Source of the DNA: Acetobacteraceae bacterium
Lineage (GTDB): Bacteria; Pseudomonadota; Alphaproteobacteria; Acetobacterales; Acetobacteraceae
Assembly: GCA_947446625.1 (NCBI GenBank)
Contig: CANFIE010000024.1
Coordinates: 1-19,118 of the forward strand
Reading direction: 5' to 3'
Length of the DNA stretch: 19,118 bases
In this document: positions 1 to 6,999 of the stretch, piece after piece
Numbering within the stretch: position 1 is the first letter of the stretch
Layout: every line of letters starts with the position of its first letter
Notes under the pieces: generated by a model
The model's input: only the letters and a program-made list of their open reading frames with translations
Databases searched by the model: none
Told to the model about the DNA's origin: nothing
Made by a program: the position numbers and the translations under genes

Positions 1-62
1 CCCTGCTGGCCGCCCTGCCTCTGGCCGGCGCCATCACCGCCTGGCGCACCGCATCCCGCTAA
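1..62 (+). CDS. C-terminal tail of an unidentified gene, cut by window start
   Basis: The third frame is open from the window edge to a TAA at 60–62 and encodes a short tail ending LAGAITAWRTASR. It is hydrophobic and finishes with a basic cap, which would suit the last membrane segment of an integral membrane protein such as a permease. With about 19 residues visible no family can be named. The next gene begins 54 nt downstream on the same strand, so the two could be co-transcribed. Confidence 0.4.
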   Translation, partial: LLAALPLAGAITAWRTASR

Positions 63-116
63 CCCGTTGGCACGCCTCCTGCTTGCCCGCCCGGCCAAGC
101 AACGCCGAGGCACCCC

Positions 117-1235
117 ATGTCACCCCGCGCCATCCTGCACCGCGTCCCCGCCCGCCATCCCGGAGACGCCGCCGCCGTCGCCGCCCTGTTCGACCAAGGC
201 CTGCTTCACCCTGCCGAAATCGTCGCCATCCTGGGCAAAACCGAAGGCAATGGCTGCGTGAATGACTTCACCCGCGCCTATGCGGTGGAAGCCCTCGGCC
301 ACATGCTCGCCGCCCGGCTGGGCCAAAGCCTGGAACAGGTCCTCGCCCGCGTCGCCATGGTCATGTCCGGCGGCACCGAGGGTGGCCTCTCGCCGCATTT
401 CCTCGTCCTCGCCATCCGTCAGGAAGCCGCTGCCCCCAACCCGCAGGGCGCGCTCGCCATCGGCACCGCCTTCACCCCGGAATTCCTGCCCGAGGAACTC
501 GGCCGCCTGCCGCAAATCCACGCCACGGCCACGGCCATCCAGGCCGCCATGGCCCAAGCCGGCATCACCAACCCCGCCGATGTCCACTACGTGCAAGTAA
601 AGTGCCCGCTGCTCACCAGCGACCGCATCGCCGCCGCCCGCGCCCGGGGCCAAACGGTGGCAACCGAGGACACCTACCACTCCATGGGCCTCTCCCGTGG
701 CGCCTCGGCCCTCGGCGTCGCCCTGGCGCTCGGCGAACTCCCCGCCAGCGCCCTCTCCAACGCCGTCATCGGCGCCGACTGGTCGCTGCATTCCGGCCGC
801 GCCAGTTGCTCGGCGGGAGTCGAGCTCACCCGCAACGAGATCGTCGTCCTCGGCAACAGCCCCGACTGGGCCGGCGACCTCGCCATTGCCCACGCCGTGA
901 TGCAGGACGCCATCGACCTGCCCGCCGTGCATCAGGCCCTGGCCGCCGCCGGCCTGCCCGGCACCGGCCAACTCAGCGCCGCCGCGCGCGAAAACCTGGT
1001 GGCCGTGCTGGCCAAGGCCGAACCCGCCACCACCGGCCGCATCCGCGGCAACCGGCACATCATGCTCGACGACAGCGACATCAACGCCACCCGCCACGCC
1101 CGCGCCCTGGTTGGCGGCGTCATCGCCGCGGCGGTTGGCCGGACGGATCTGTTCGTCTCCGGCGGCGCCGAGCATCAAGGCCCCGATGGCGGCGGCCCCG
1201 TCGCCATCATCGCCCGCCGCCCTACTCCGCCCTGA
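117..1235 (+). CDS. Ring-opening amidohydrolase, cyanuric acid amidohydrolase / barbiturase family
   Basis: This 372-residue protein belongs to the small AtzD/TrzD/barbiturase family, which hydrolyses an amide bond in a cyclic ureide (cyanuric acid to carboxybiuret, or barbiturate to ureidomalonate). The family is built from three similar domains, each giving a Lys–Ser pair to the active site. All three pairs can be placed: K41 (GKTEGNG) with S84 (MSGGTEGG), K162 (YVQVKCPLLT) with S232 (ASCSAGVE), and K300 with S348 (FVSGGAEHQGP). The C-terminal EHQGPDGGGP loop is also family-typical, and the length matches the usual 360–375. The ATG at 117 has a GAGG seven bases upstream. I cannot tell cyanurate from barbiturate specificity by eye. 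RutC and RutD-like genes 7 kb away make a pyrimidine-type ureide attractive. The gene converges on the TctC gene at 1222 and overlaps its 3' end by 14 nt. Confidence 0.92.
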   Translation: MSPRAILHRVPARHPGDAAAVAALFDQGLLHPAEIVAILGKTEGNGCVNDFTRAYAVEALGHMLAARLGQSLEQVLARVAMVMSGGTEGGLSPHFLVLAIRQEAAAPNPQGALAIGTAFTPEFLPEELGRLPQIHATATAIQAAMAQAGITNPADVHYVQVKCPLLTSDRIAAARARGQTVATEDTYHSMGLSRGASALGVALALGELPASALSNAVIGADWSLHSGRASCSAGVELTRNEIVVLGNSPDWAGDLAIAHAVMQDAIDLPAVHQALAAAGLPGTGQLSAAARENLVAVLAKAEPATTGRIRGNRHIMLDDSDINATRHARALVGGVIAAAVGRTDLFVSGGAEHQGPDGGGPVAIIARRPTPP

Positions 1236-2163
1236 TCCCCGCGCCGCGAATAATCGCCTCGGCCCGCACATAGGCGTCGCGGATATGCGCCACCGCCTCG
1301 GCCGGGGTGCCACCACGCGGCGCCACCTGCTGTTCCGCCAGTGCCCGCCGCAAGGCCGGGCGCTGCAAGGCCTGGTTCACCGCCGCATTCACCCGCGCCA
1401 CCACCTCATTCGGCGTGCCTCGCGGCCCATACAGGGTGAAGAAGCCGTTGCTCTCGAAATCCGCCACGCCCTGCTCGGCAAAGCTCGGCACGTCGGGCGT
1501 CTCCGGGCTGCGCGTGCTGCCGGCAATCCCAAGCGTCAGCAACCCGCCGGACTGCACCACATCCATCGGCCCGACATAAAACGCGCACTGAATCCGCCCG
1601 GTCAGCAAATCCTGCATCAGCCCGCCACGCGGATACGGCACCATCTCAATGTCCAGCCGCTCGCGTATCTTCAGCAACTCCATGGCCAAATGCTGCGGCG
1701 TGGCATTGCCGCCGCTGCCATAGCTCAGCTTGCCGGGGTTGGCCCGGGCATGCGCGATGAAGCCCTGCAAATCCCGCGCTGGCAGGCTGGGGTGCGAAAC
1801 CAGCATCATCCGGTTGGTGCCAATCAGCACCATCACCACCGCCTCGCCGATATCAAAGTTCAGCCGCTTCAATATCGGGTTGCCCACATGCACCGGCAGC
1901 GCGCCCAGCCCCAGCGTGTAGCCATCCGGTGCGCTGCGCAGCACGTATTCCGTGGCCACGGTGCCGCTGCCCCCGGCGCGATTCTCCACCACCACCGGCT
2001 GGCCCAGAATCTCCTGCAAGTGCGGCGTCACCACCCGCAGCACCGCATCCGTCGCGCTGCCAGCGGCAAACAGCTCCACAATCTTCACTGGCCTGTTCGG
2101 CCAGCCCGGCTGCGCCACAGCCGGCGAAGCCAGCACCGCCCCCAACAGGCTTCTACGCAACAT
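1222..2163 (-). CDS. Tripartite tricarboxylate transporter substrate-binding protein (TctC/Bug family)
   Basis: This 313-residue periplasmic solute-binding protein has the standard Bug layout: signal peptide, then WPNRPVKIVELFAAGSATDA (the usual form is W P x R P I x x V V P F x A G G), then GQPVVVENRAGGSGTVA and a C-terminal helical region. The signal peptide begins MLRRSLLG and ends SPAVAQ; the paired arginines are Tat-like. The family binds organic acids and delivers them to a TctA/TctB membrane pair, neither of which is here. The start is taken as ATG at 2163; an in-frame TTG two codons earlier is less likely. It overlaps the end of the CoA-transferase gene by 11 nt, so translation is probably coupled and this is the third gene of a minus-strand operon. 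The ligand is unknown; the CoA-transferase and lyase upstream suggest a carboxylate. Confidence 0.9.
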   Translation of the reverse strand: MLRRSLLGAVLASPAVAQPGWPNRPVKIVELFAAGSATDAVLRVVTPHLQEILGQPVVVENRAGGSGTVATEYVLRSAPDGYTLGLGALPVHVGNPILKRLNFDIGEAVVMVLIGTNRMMLVSHPSLPARDLQGFIAHARANPGKLSYGSGGNATPQHLAMELLKIRERLDIEMVPYPRGGLMQDLLTGRIQCAFYVGPMDVVQSGGLLTLGIAGSTRSPETPDVPSFAEQGVADFESNGFFTLYGPRGTPNEVVARVNAAVNQALQRPALRRALAEQQVAPRGGTPAEAVAHIRDAYVRAEAIIRGAGIRAE

Positions 2164-3355
2164 GCGCAACCACCGCGCCCGAGGCCAACAGCGCCCGAAT
2201 CTCCTCCGTGCCGAAGCCGGCCTCGGTCAGCACATCCAGGCTATGCTCGCCCATGCGCGGCGGCTGGCGCAGCAACTCCACCCGCGCCCCGCCGCCAAAC
2301 TCCACCGGCAGGCTCGGCAGCCCCACCAGCGCGCCGCCACCCATGGCGGAAATCGCGGTCTGCAACAGCCCCTTGCTGGCCAGCAAATGCGCATCCTCAA
2401 ACAAGTCACGCGGCCGCCCCACCGGCGCAAAGCTGATCCCGCAGGCCTCGCATAACCTTGCGGCCTCAGCCTGCGGCACTTTTTCCAATGCCTCCTGCAA
2501 GGCCGGAATCAACCAGCTGCGTTCCCGCGTCCGCTTGGCATTGGTGTCCAGCCGCGCATCCGCCGCCAGCTCCGCCAGGCCAAACGCCTCGGTGAAGCGC
2601 GCCCATTGCTGGTCGCTCGTCACCCCCACAAACAGCTCGCCATCGCCAGCGGTGCGGAACACATCATAAATGCCCCAGGCGCCGCGCCGCGCCGGCATCG
2701 GCGGCGCCTCCTCACCCGTGGCGGCAAACCCGGCCATATGGCTGCCCATGAGGAAAGCCGCGCTCTCGAACAGCGCGCTGCTCACCCGCTGGCCCAGGCC
2801 GGTGCTGTCCCGCTCCCGCAGCGCCGCCAGCACCGCCACCACGCCAAACACCGCGCCCAGAATGTCGATGATCGAAGCGCCCGCCCGCAGTGGCCGCCCC
2901 GGCGGTCCGGTCATGTAGGCCAGCCCCACCTGAAACTGCACCACCTCATCCAAGGCCGGCCGATGCTCATACGGCCCGGCCAGGTAACCCTTCAGCGCCA
3001 GGTACACCAGGCGCGGATTAACCGTGCGCAACTGCTCCCAGCCGCAGCCCAGCCGTTCCATGGTGCCCGGCCCGTAATTCTCCAGCACCACATCGGCCCC
3101 GGCCACCAGCCGGTGCGCCGCCGCCCGCCCGGCCTCGCTCTTCAAATCCAGCGCAATGCTGCGCTTGTTGCGGTTGAACGCCGCGAAGAACCCGGCGGCG
3201 AACCCCGGCAGCTTGCGGGTATGGTCCCCCACCGGCGCCGGCTCCACCTTCACCACCTCGGCGCCCAAATCGGCCAGCACCAGCCCGGCACAGGGCCCCA
3301 TGATGGTATGGCTGAACTCCAGAACCTTCAGCCCGGCCAGCGGCTTCGCGCTCAT
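2153..3355 (-). CDS. Class III CoA-transferase (CaiB/BaiF family)
   Basis: This 400-residue enzyme moves CoA between carboxylic acids. Family features include the N-terminal LAGLKVLEFSH…GPCAGLVLADLGAEVVKVEP segment (about 6–40), NRNKRSIALDLK (61–72), DVVLENYGPG (88–97), and RPALDEVVQ, whose D136 aligns with the acyl-anhydride-forming aspartate of formyl-CoA transferase. The length matches the family. I chose ATG at 3355 because GAGGA lies about 8 nt upstream and the extra 37 codons before it look non-coding. It starts 10 nt after the lyase gene stops and overlaps the TctC gene, so all three form one operon. Acid and CoA donor cannot be read from sequence. The partnership with an HMG-CoA-lyase-like enzyme suggests a branched or hydroxylated dicarboxylate that is activated and then cleaved. 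Confidence 0.93.
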   Translation of the reverse strand: MSAKPLAGLKVLEFSHTIMGPCAGLVLADLGAEVVKVEPAPVGDHTRKLPGFAAGFFAAFNRNKRSIALDLKSEAGRAAAHRLVAGADVVLENYGPGTMERLGCGWEQLRTVNPRLVYLALKGYLAGPYEHRPALDEVVQFQVGLAYMTGPPGRPLRAGASIIDILGAVFGVVAVLAALRERDSTGLGQRVSSALFESAAFLMGSHMAGFAATGEEAPPMPARRGAWGIYDVFRTAGDGELFVGVTSDQQWARFTEAFGLAELAADARLDTNAKRTRERSWLIPALQEALEKVPQAEAARLCEACGISFAPVGRPRDLFEDAHLLASKGLLQTAISAMGGGALVGLPSLPVEFGGGARVELLRQPPRMGEHSLDVLTEAGFGTEEIRALLASGAVVAHVA

Positions 3356-3365
3356 CGCCGCGTCC

Positions 3366-4325
3366 TCACGCCGCCTTCCGCCGGAACGCATCCAGCGACC
3401 CGGCCCGCAGCAACTCGCTCGGCAGCTGATGCCCCACAATCCGCTCCGCCATGCGCCCCACCTCAATCAACCGGTCCAGGTCAACGCCGGTGGCCACGCC
3501 CATTTCCTCGCACAGCAGCACCAGTTCCTCGGTGCAGATATTCCCCGCCGCGCCCTTCTGCCCGGCAAAGGGGCAGCCGCCCAGGCCGCCCACGGTGGTG
3601 TCAAACTGCTCCACCCCCAGCCGCAGCCCGGCATGGGCATTGGCCACCGCCAGGCCGCGCGTGTCGTGCAGGTGCAGGCCAATGGCAATATCCGGCCAAC
3701 GCTCCCGCACCGCCGCCACGCCACGCTCAATCCGAATGGGCGTCGCCCAGCCCATGGTATCCGCCAGGCTTATCTTCTGGATGTCGCAGCCAAACTCGGC
3801 CGCAATCGCCATGCCGTCCGCCACCGTCTGCACAATCTGCTCGGGCGTAATGTCGCCCTGATAATTGCAGCCAAACGCCGCCATCACCCCAACCCGCGTC
3901 ACCGCAATGTTGTGCTTCAAATGCGCCGCGGTCTGCTTGCGCATCGCCGCCAGGTTCTCGGCATGGCTGCGATTGAGGTTCTTGTGGGTAAACGCCTCGC
4001 TGGCGGTCAGGGAAATACTCCCCCCCAGCGTCAGCAGCCGCTCAAAGCCCAGCGCCCGGTTCAGCCCATTCTCGTTGAACCAAAGCGCGGTGTAGTCCAC
4101 CCCGTCCTTCGGCTTCACCTGTTCGCACACCGCCTCGGCATCCGCCCAACCCGGCACCACCCGCGGATTCACGAAGGAACACACCTGGATATGGTGCAGC
4201 CCGCACTCCGCCAACGCCTCGATCAGTTCCACCTTGTCGGCGGTCGCGATCGGCCCCGGCTCAATCTGAAACCCCTCGCGCGGGCCTTCCTCATGAATGG
4301 CAACATGTTTGGGCAGGTCGGCCAT
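3366..4325 (-). CDS. HMG-CoA lyase-like protein (DRE-TIM metallolyase superfamily)
   Basis: This 319-residue TIM-barrel lyase likely cleaves a 3-hydroxy-3-methylglutaryl-CoA-type substrate, releasing acetyl-CoA or a related fragment. Diagnostic residues are present: catalytic R16 in EEGPREGFQ, SLADTMG (186–192), the metal-binding HLHDTRG (218–224), and the glycine-rich loop GGLGGCPFA with C251, the position of the catalytic loop cysteine of HMG-CoA lyase. It also has GNICTEELV. The ATG at 4325 has a strong GGAGGA eight bases upstream; 24 extra codons in frame before it lack support. First gene of the minus-strand operon, divergent from the crotonase gene across 101 nt. True HMG-CoA lyase, or a relative acting on citramalyl-CoA or another 3-hydroxyacyl-CoA, are both possible. 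Confidence 0.9.
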   Translation of the reverse strand: MADLPKHVAIHEEGPREGFQIEPGPIATADKVELIEALAECGLHHIQVCSFVNPRVVPGWADAEAVCEQVKPKDGVDYTALWFNENGLNRALGFERLLTLGGSISLTASEAFTHKNLNRSHAENLAAMRKQTAAHLKHNIAVTRVGVMAAFGCNYQGDITPEQIVQTVADGMAIAAEFGCDIQKISLADTMGWATPIRIERGVAAVRERWPDIAIGLHLHDTRGLAVANAHAGLRLGVEQFDTTVGGLGGCPFAGQKGAAGNICTEELVLLCEEMGVATGVDLDRLIEVGRMAERIVGHQLPSELLRAGSLDAFRRKAA

Positions 4326-4426
4326 AGTGCATTCCTCCGGGCTTCTCCGGCATATCCTGCCGCGCCCGGCCTTGCTTCGCCAGCCCTCCCCCGGCAAAAC
4401 GGGGGCACAAGTCGGAGGAGACCGCC
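4326..4426. promoter_or_regulatory. Divergent promoter region between lyase operon and crotonase gene
   Basis: The 101 nt between two divergent starts must carry promoters for both directions unless transcription enters from elsewhere. Both ribosome binding sites are strong (GGAGGA for the lyase, GGAGGAG at 4414–4420 for the crotonase). A short hairpin (CCCCCG at 4388–4393, CGGGGG at 4400–4405, loop gcaaaa) ends 8 nt before the crotonase ribosome binding site and would lie in its leader RNA. I could not pick out convincing −35/−10 boxes. Confidence 0.5.
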
Positions 4427-5233
4427 ATGAGCGCCGCAGCCCAGACCACGGATGAAGGCAGCCAGCCCACCCTGAGCATCCAGGGCAGCCGCGCCACCCT
4501 GCACCTCAACCGCCCCAAGGTGATGAACCGCATCCAGCCCGAGGACATCATCGCCATCCTCGGCTTCCTCACCCAGGTGGAGAGCAACCCCGATATCCGC
4601 GTCCTGGTCATCGCGTCGGAAGGCAAGTCCTTCTCGGCTGGCGCCCATCTCGGCGCCATGCACGCCCAGGCCGCCGCCGGCGGCATCAAGGACACGCCAG
4701 GCGCCACCTTCGAGGACATGATCAACCGCCTCGAGATGCTGAAGATCCCCACCATCGCCCGCCTGCATGGCGGCGTGTATGGCGGTAGCACGGACCTCGT
4801 GCTGGCCTGCGACTTCCGCATCGGCGTCACCCCGGCCACGGTCATGTTCATGCCCGCCGCCCGCATCGGCGTGCATTATTACGAGAGCGGCCTGCGCCGT
4901 TACGTCTCGCGCCTCGGCCTCAACAACGCCAAGCGCCTGTTCATGCTGGCCGAACAGCAAAGCACCGAGGAGTTGCTCCGCATCGGCTACCTCACCGATA
5001 TCGTCGCCCCCGCCGAGTTGGACGCGAAGGTGGACGCCATCGCCAACCGCCTCGGCGAACTCGCTCCTCTGGCCGTGCAGGGCGCCAAGCGCGCCATCAA
5101 CGAGCTGGGCCACGGCGCGCTGAACGTGCCCGAGTTGGAAGCCCGCATGAAGGCGGCGAAGAACAGCGACGACATCAAGGAAGGCCTTGCCGCCTTCAAG
5201 GAAAAGCGCAAGCCGGTCTTCAAGGGGCGCTAA
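4427..5233 (+). CDS. Enoyl-CoA hydratase/isomerase-family protein without the hydratase glutamates; possible acyl-CoA decarboxylase
   Basis: This 268-residue crotonase-fold protein binds an acyl-CoA; the oxyanion-hole segments are SFSAGAHL (68–75) and HGGVYGG (114–120). The two glutamates that activate water in enoyl-CoA hydratases (E144 and E164 of rat crotonase) appear as D123 in STDLVLACD and A144 in FMPAARIG, so ordinary hydration is doubtful. Against E. coli methylmalonyl-CoA decarboxylase (recalled, not searched), GGVYGG resembles its GSVWGG segment, and Y151 in IGVHYYESG falls on its active-site tyrosine. The C-terminus (EGLAAFKEKRKPVF) is normal for the superfamily. ATG at 4427 follows GGAGGAG. 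The gene is divergent from the lyase/CoA-transferase operon, suggesting a linked acyl-CoA pathway. Decarboxylase, hydrolase or isomerase all remain possible. Confidence 0.88.
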   Translation: MSAAAQTTDEGSQPTLSIQGSRATLHLNRPKVMNRIQPEDIIAILGFLTQVESNPDIRVLVIASEGKSFSAGAHLGAMHAQAAAGGIKDTPGATFEDMINRLEMLKIPTIARLHGGVYGGSTDLVLACDFRIGVTPATVMFMPAARIGVHYYESGLRRYVSRLGLNNAKRLFMLAEQQSTEELLRIGYLTDIVAPAELDAKVDAIANRLGELAPLAVQGAKRAINELGHGALNVPELEARMKAAKNSDDIKEGLAAFKEKRKPVFKGR

Positions 5234-5394
5234 GCGCGCAAACCCTGAAGGGCTTTTGCCCGAAAGGGTAATTTGCCTGCTCAAAAGCGCGCAAACCCTG
5301 AAGGGCTTTTGCCCGAAGGGGTAATTTGCCCGCTCAAAAGCGTGCAAACCCTGTAGGGCGCTTGCGCCCGAAAGGGTAATTTGCCCGCTCAAAA
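5234..5394 (+). repeat. Three tandem copies of a 53–55-nt palindromic repeat
   Basis: Units lie at 5234–5286, 5287–5339 and 5340–5394, head to tail, starting at the first base after the crotonase stop codon. Units 1 and 2 differ at two positions; unit 3 is more diverged and 2 nt longer. Each unit folds as outer arms GCGCGCAAA / TTTGCCCGC (one C·C mismatch), then CCCT / AGGG, a symmetric GAA/GAA internal loop, and an inner stem GGGC–TTTT–GCCC. In unit 3 the inner stem is GGGCG–CTTG–CGCCC, so the two extra bases add one base pair. Units are separated by TCAAAA. No spacers, so not CRISPR. Dispersed intergenic repeat, mRNA 3' structure or protein-binding array are all possible. Confidence 0.92.
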
Positions 5395-5410
5395 ACAACC
5401 GCTGGCTCGG

Positions 5411-5445
5411 CGTCCGGTCGTGCCACAGCGTGGTGCGACCGGACG
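5411..5445 (+). promoter_or_regulatory. Long inverted repeat abutting the RBS of the flavoprotein gene
   Basis: A 16-bp stem (5411–5426 with 5430–5445) encloses a 3-nt loop AGC. The outer ten pairs are perfect (CGTCCGGTCG against CGACCGGACG); two inner pairs are G·U in RNA. The ribosome binding site AAAGGA (5446–5451) starts on the next base and the ATG is at 5459. No U-tract follows, so it is not a classical terminator. It could be an operator for a dimeric repressor or a leader hairpin limiting ribosome access. Confidence 0.75.
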
Positions 5446-5458
5446 AAAGGACAGTGGC

Positions 5459-6562
5459 ATGGAGCAAGTGGATTGCGTCGTCGTCGGCGCTGGCGTGGTG
5501 GGGCTGGCGGTGGCCCGCGCCCTGGCGATGGCCGGCCGGGAAGTGCTGGTGCTGGACGCCGCCGAGGGCATCGGCACCGAAACCTCCTCCCGTAACTCCG
5601 AGGTGATCCACGCCGGCATCTACTACCCCGCCGGCAGCCTGCAGGCCCGCGCCTGCGTCCAGGGCCGCAAGCAGCTCTACGCCTATTGCGCCGAACGCAA
5701 CCTGCCGCACGCCAATTGCGGCAAGCTCATCGTCGCGACCGACGCGGATGAAGCCGCCAAGCTCGTCTCCATCCAGGCCCGCGCCGCGGTCAACGGCGTG
5801 GAACTCAGCCTGCTGAGCCAGGCCGAGGCCCTGGCAATGGAACCGGCGCTGCACTGCACCGCCGCCCTGCTCTCGCCGGCCACCGGCATCATCGACAGCC
5901 ACGCCTATATGCTCAGCCTGCAAGGCGATGCCGAGAATGCCGGCGCCACCTTCGTGTTCTACACCCCGGTGCTGGGCGGCCGCGTCACCAACAGTGGCAT
6001 CGAAATCGAGTGCGGCGGCGCCGAGCCCATGCGCCTGTCCTGCCGCACCCTCATCAATTGCGGCGGGCTGCACGCCCCCAAGCTAGCCGGCGCCATCCAG
6101 GGCATGCCGGCCCAGCACGTCCCCGGCGCCTGGTTCGCCAAGGGCAATTACTTCTCCCTCACCACCAAAAACCCCTTCGGCCGGCTCATCTACCCGGTGC
6201 CCGTCCCCGGCGGCCTCGGCACCCACCTCACCATCGATCTCGGCGGCCAGGCCCGCTTCGGCCCCGATGTCGAATGGGTGGAAACCCTGGACTACGAGGT
6301 GGACCCCAAGCGCGGCGAAAGCTTCTACGCCTCCATCCGGCGCTACTGGCCCGCCCTGCCGGATGGCGCCCTGGCCCCCGGCTATTCCGGCATCCGGCCC
6401 AAAACCGTGCCCCCCGGAGCCCCCGCGCAGGACTTCGCCATCTCCGGCCCGAATGACCACGGCGTGCCCGGTCTGGTGCATATGTTCGGCATTGAAAGCC
6501 CCGGCCTCACCGCCTCCCTGGCCCTGGCTGATCACGTTGCCGAGAGAGTAGCGAACGGCTGA
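5459..6562 (+). CDS. FAD-dependent oxidoreductase, L-2-hydroxyglutarate dehydrogenase-like (DAO family)
   Basis: This 367-residue protein starts with a dinucleotide-binding VVVGAGVVGLAVARAL (GxGxxG at 10–15), followed by TETSSRNSEVIHAGIYYP (41–57), a hallmark of the L-2-hydroxyglutarate dehydrogenase branch of the DAO superfamily. The C-terminal FAD segment reads GYSGIRPKTVPPG…FGIESPGLTASLALA. The likely reaction is FAD-dependent oxidation of a 2-hydroxy acid to a 2-oxo acid. It is shorter than E. coli LhgO (about 420), like many bacterial relatives of unproven substrate. ATG at 5459 was chosen over an upstream in-frame start because AAAGGA sits 7 nt before it and the upstream codons run through the repeats and hairpin. 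It is the only gene after the repeat cluster and may be transcribed with the crotonase gene. A product such as 2-oxoglutarate would suit the TauD-type dioxygenase later in the window; that link is conjecture. Confidence 0.88.
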   Translation: MEQVDCVVVGAGVVGLAVARALAMAGREVLVLDAAEGIGTETSSRNSEVIHAGIYYPAGSLQARACVQGRKQLYAYCAERNLPHANCGKLIVATDADEAAKLVSIQARAAVNGVELSLLSQAEALAMEPALHCTAALLSPATGIIDSHAYMLSLQGDAENAGATFVFYTPVLGGRVTNSGIEIECGGAEPMRLSCRTLINCGGLHAPKLAGAIQGMPAQHVPGAWFAKGNYFSLTTKNPFGRLIYPVPVPGGLGTHLTIDLGGQARFGPDVEWVETLDYEVDPKRGESFYASIRRYWPALPDGALAPGYSGIRPKTVPPGAPAQDFAISGPNDHGVPGLVHMFGIESPGLTASLALADHVAERVANG

Positions 6563-6660
6563 ATCCCTCGGCCGCATTTGTCATTATCCTGTGGTGGAAG
6601 CTTGGCAGCGCAGGGGGCACACCCCCGGCGCCCAGCCAGGGCACAGGAATCGTCCCGCTC
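6563..6660. other. 98-nt intergenic stretch with a small hairpin
   Basis: The stretch contains an AT-richer patch (catttgtcattatcc at about 6574–6588) that may be promoter DNA, and a small hairpin GGGGG–caca–CCCCC at 6613–6626. No clear −35/−10 pair is visible. It probably separates the flavoprotein gene from the regulatory cassette. Confidence 0.35.
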
Positions 6661-6939
6661 ATGCCTGCCACCCAGTTGCTGACCTACCTGACCGAAGCCG
6701 CCGAGCCCGCCCCCAGCCTGGGTGAAGCCGTGGTGCTGCGCCCCCGCACCGCCGGCGGCGCGCTGGAAGCCTTCTCGGCCGCCGGCCGTCGCCTCGGCCG
6801 CCTGCCCGCCGATGAATCCGCCGCCCTGGCCGCCCTGCTGGCCCATGGCGTGGCCCTGGTCGGCCGCGTCTCCGCCCTGGTGCCGCGCCCTGGCCGTAGC
6901 GGCATTGGCAGAATTCACATAATGCTCACAGCGGCCTGA
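6661..6939 (+). CDS. Small HIRAN-like domain protein (92 aa)
   Basis: The 92-residue product is almost a single domain. The run GGALEAFSAAGRRLGRLPADESAALAALLAHGVALVGRVSAL, followed by GIGRIHIML, follows the HIRAN pattern (small residues, G-x-x-L-G-x-L-P, then a helix and beta strands). HIRAN domains in larger proteins bind DNA ends or damaged DNA; standalone bacterial copies are uncharacterised. The usual NPHD-type acidic segment before the strand is not obvious, so the assignment is tentative. ATG at 6661 has ACAGGAA about 10 nt upstream. A 6-bp hairpin separates it from the STAS gene 60 nt downstream. Function unknown; it could be cotranscribed with the partner-switching pair. Confidence 0.6.
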   Translation: MPATQLLTYLTEAAEPAPSLGEAVVLRPRTAGGALEAFSAAGRRLGRLPADESAALAALLAHGVALVGRVSALVPRPGRSGIGRIHIMLTAA

Positions 6940-6948
6940 TCGACTTTC

Positions 6949-6966
6949 CCTGCCATTGCCGGCAGG
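6949..6966 (+). repeat. Short inverted repeat between HIRAN-like and STAS genes
   Basis: CCTGCC (6949–6954) and GGCAGG (6961–6966) form a perfect 6-bp stem with loop attgcc, 9 nt after the HIRAN-like stop codon. There is no T-run, so it is at most a weak terminator or processing site. Confidence 0.4.
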
Positions 6967-6999
6967 TTGCGCCGATTTAAGGCACTGAAAGGCGCGCCC

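Noticed and set aside
81..100. Hairpin (GCTTG…CAAGC) before the amidohydrolase gene
   Set aside because: Only 5 bp pair and the interior does not; expected by chance in GC-rich DNA.
5234..5394. CRISPR array
   Set aside because: The units are contiguous, self-complementary along nearly their full length and joined by the same TCAAAA; there are no unique spacers and no cas genes.
4223..6073. 616-codon open frame on the minus strand
   Set aside because: It is antisense to the crotonase and flavoprotein genes, is Gly/Ala/His-rich without any fold, and runs through the tandem repeats; typical of GC-rich shadow frames.
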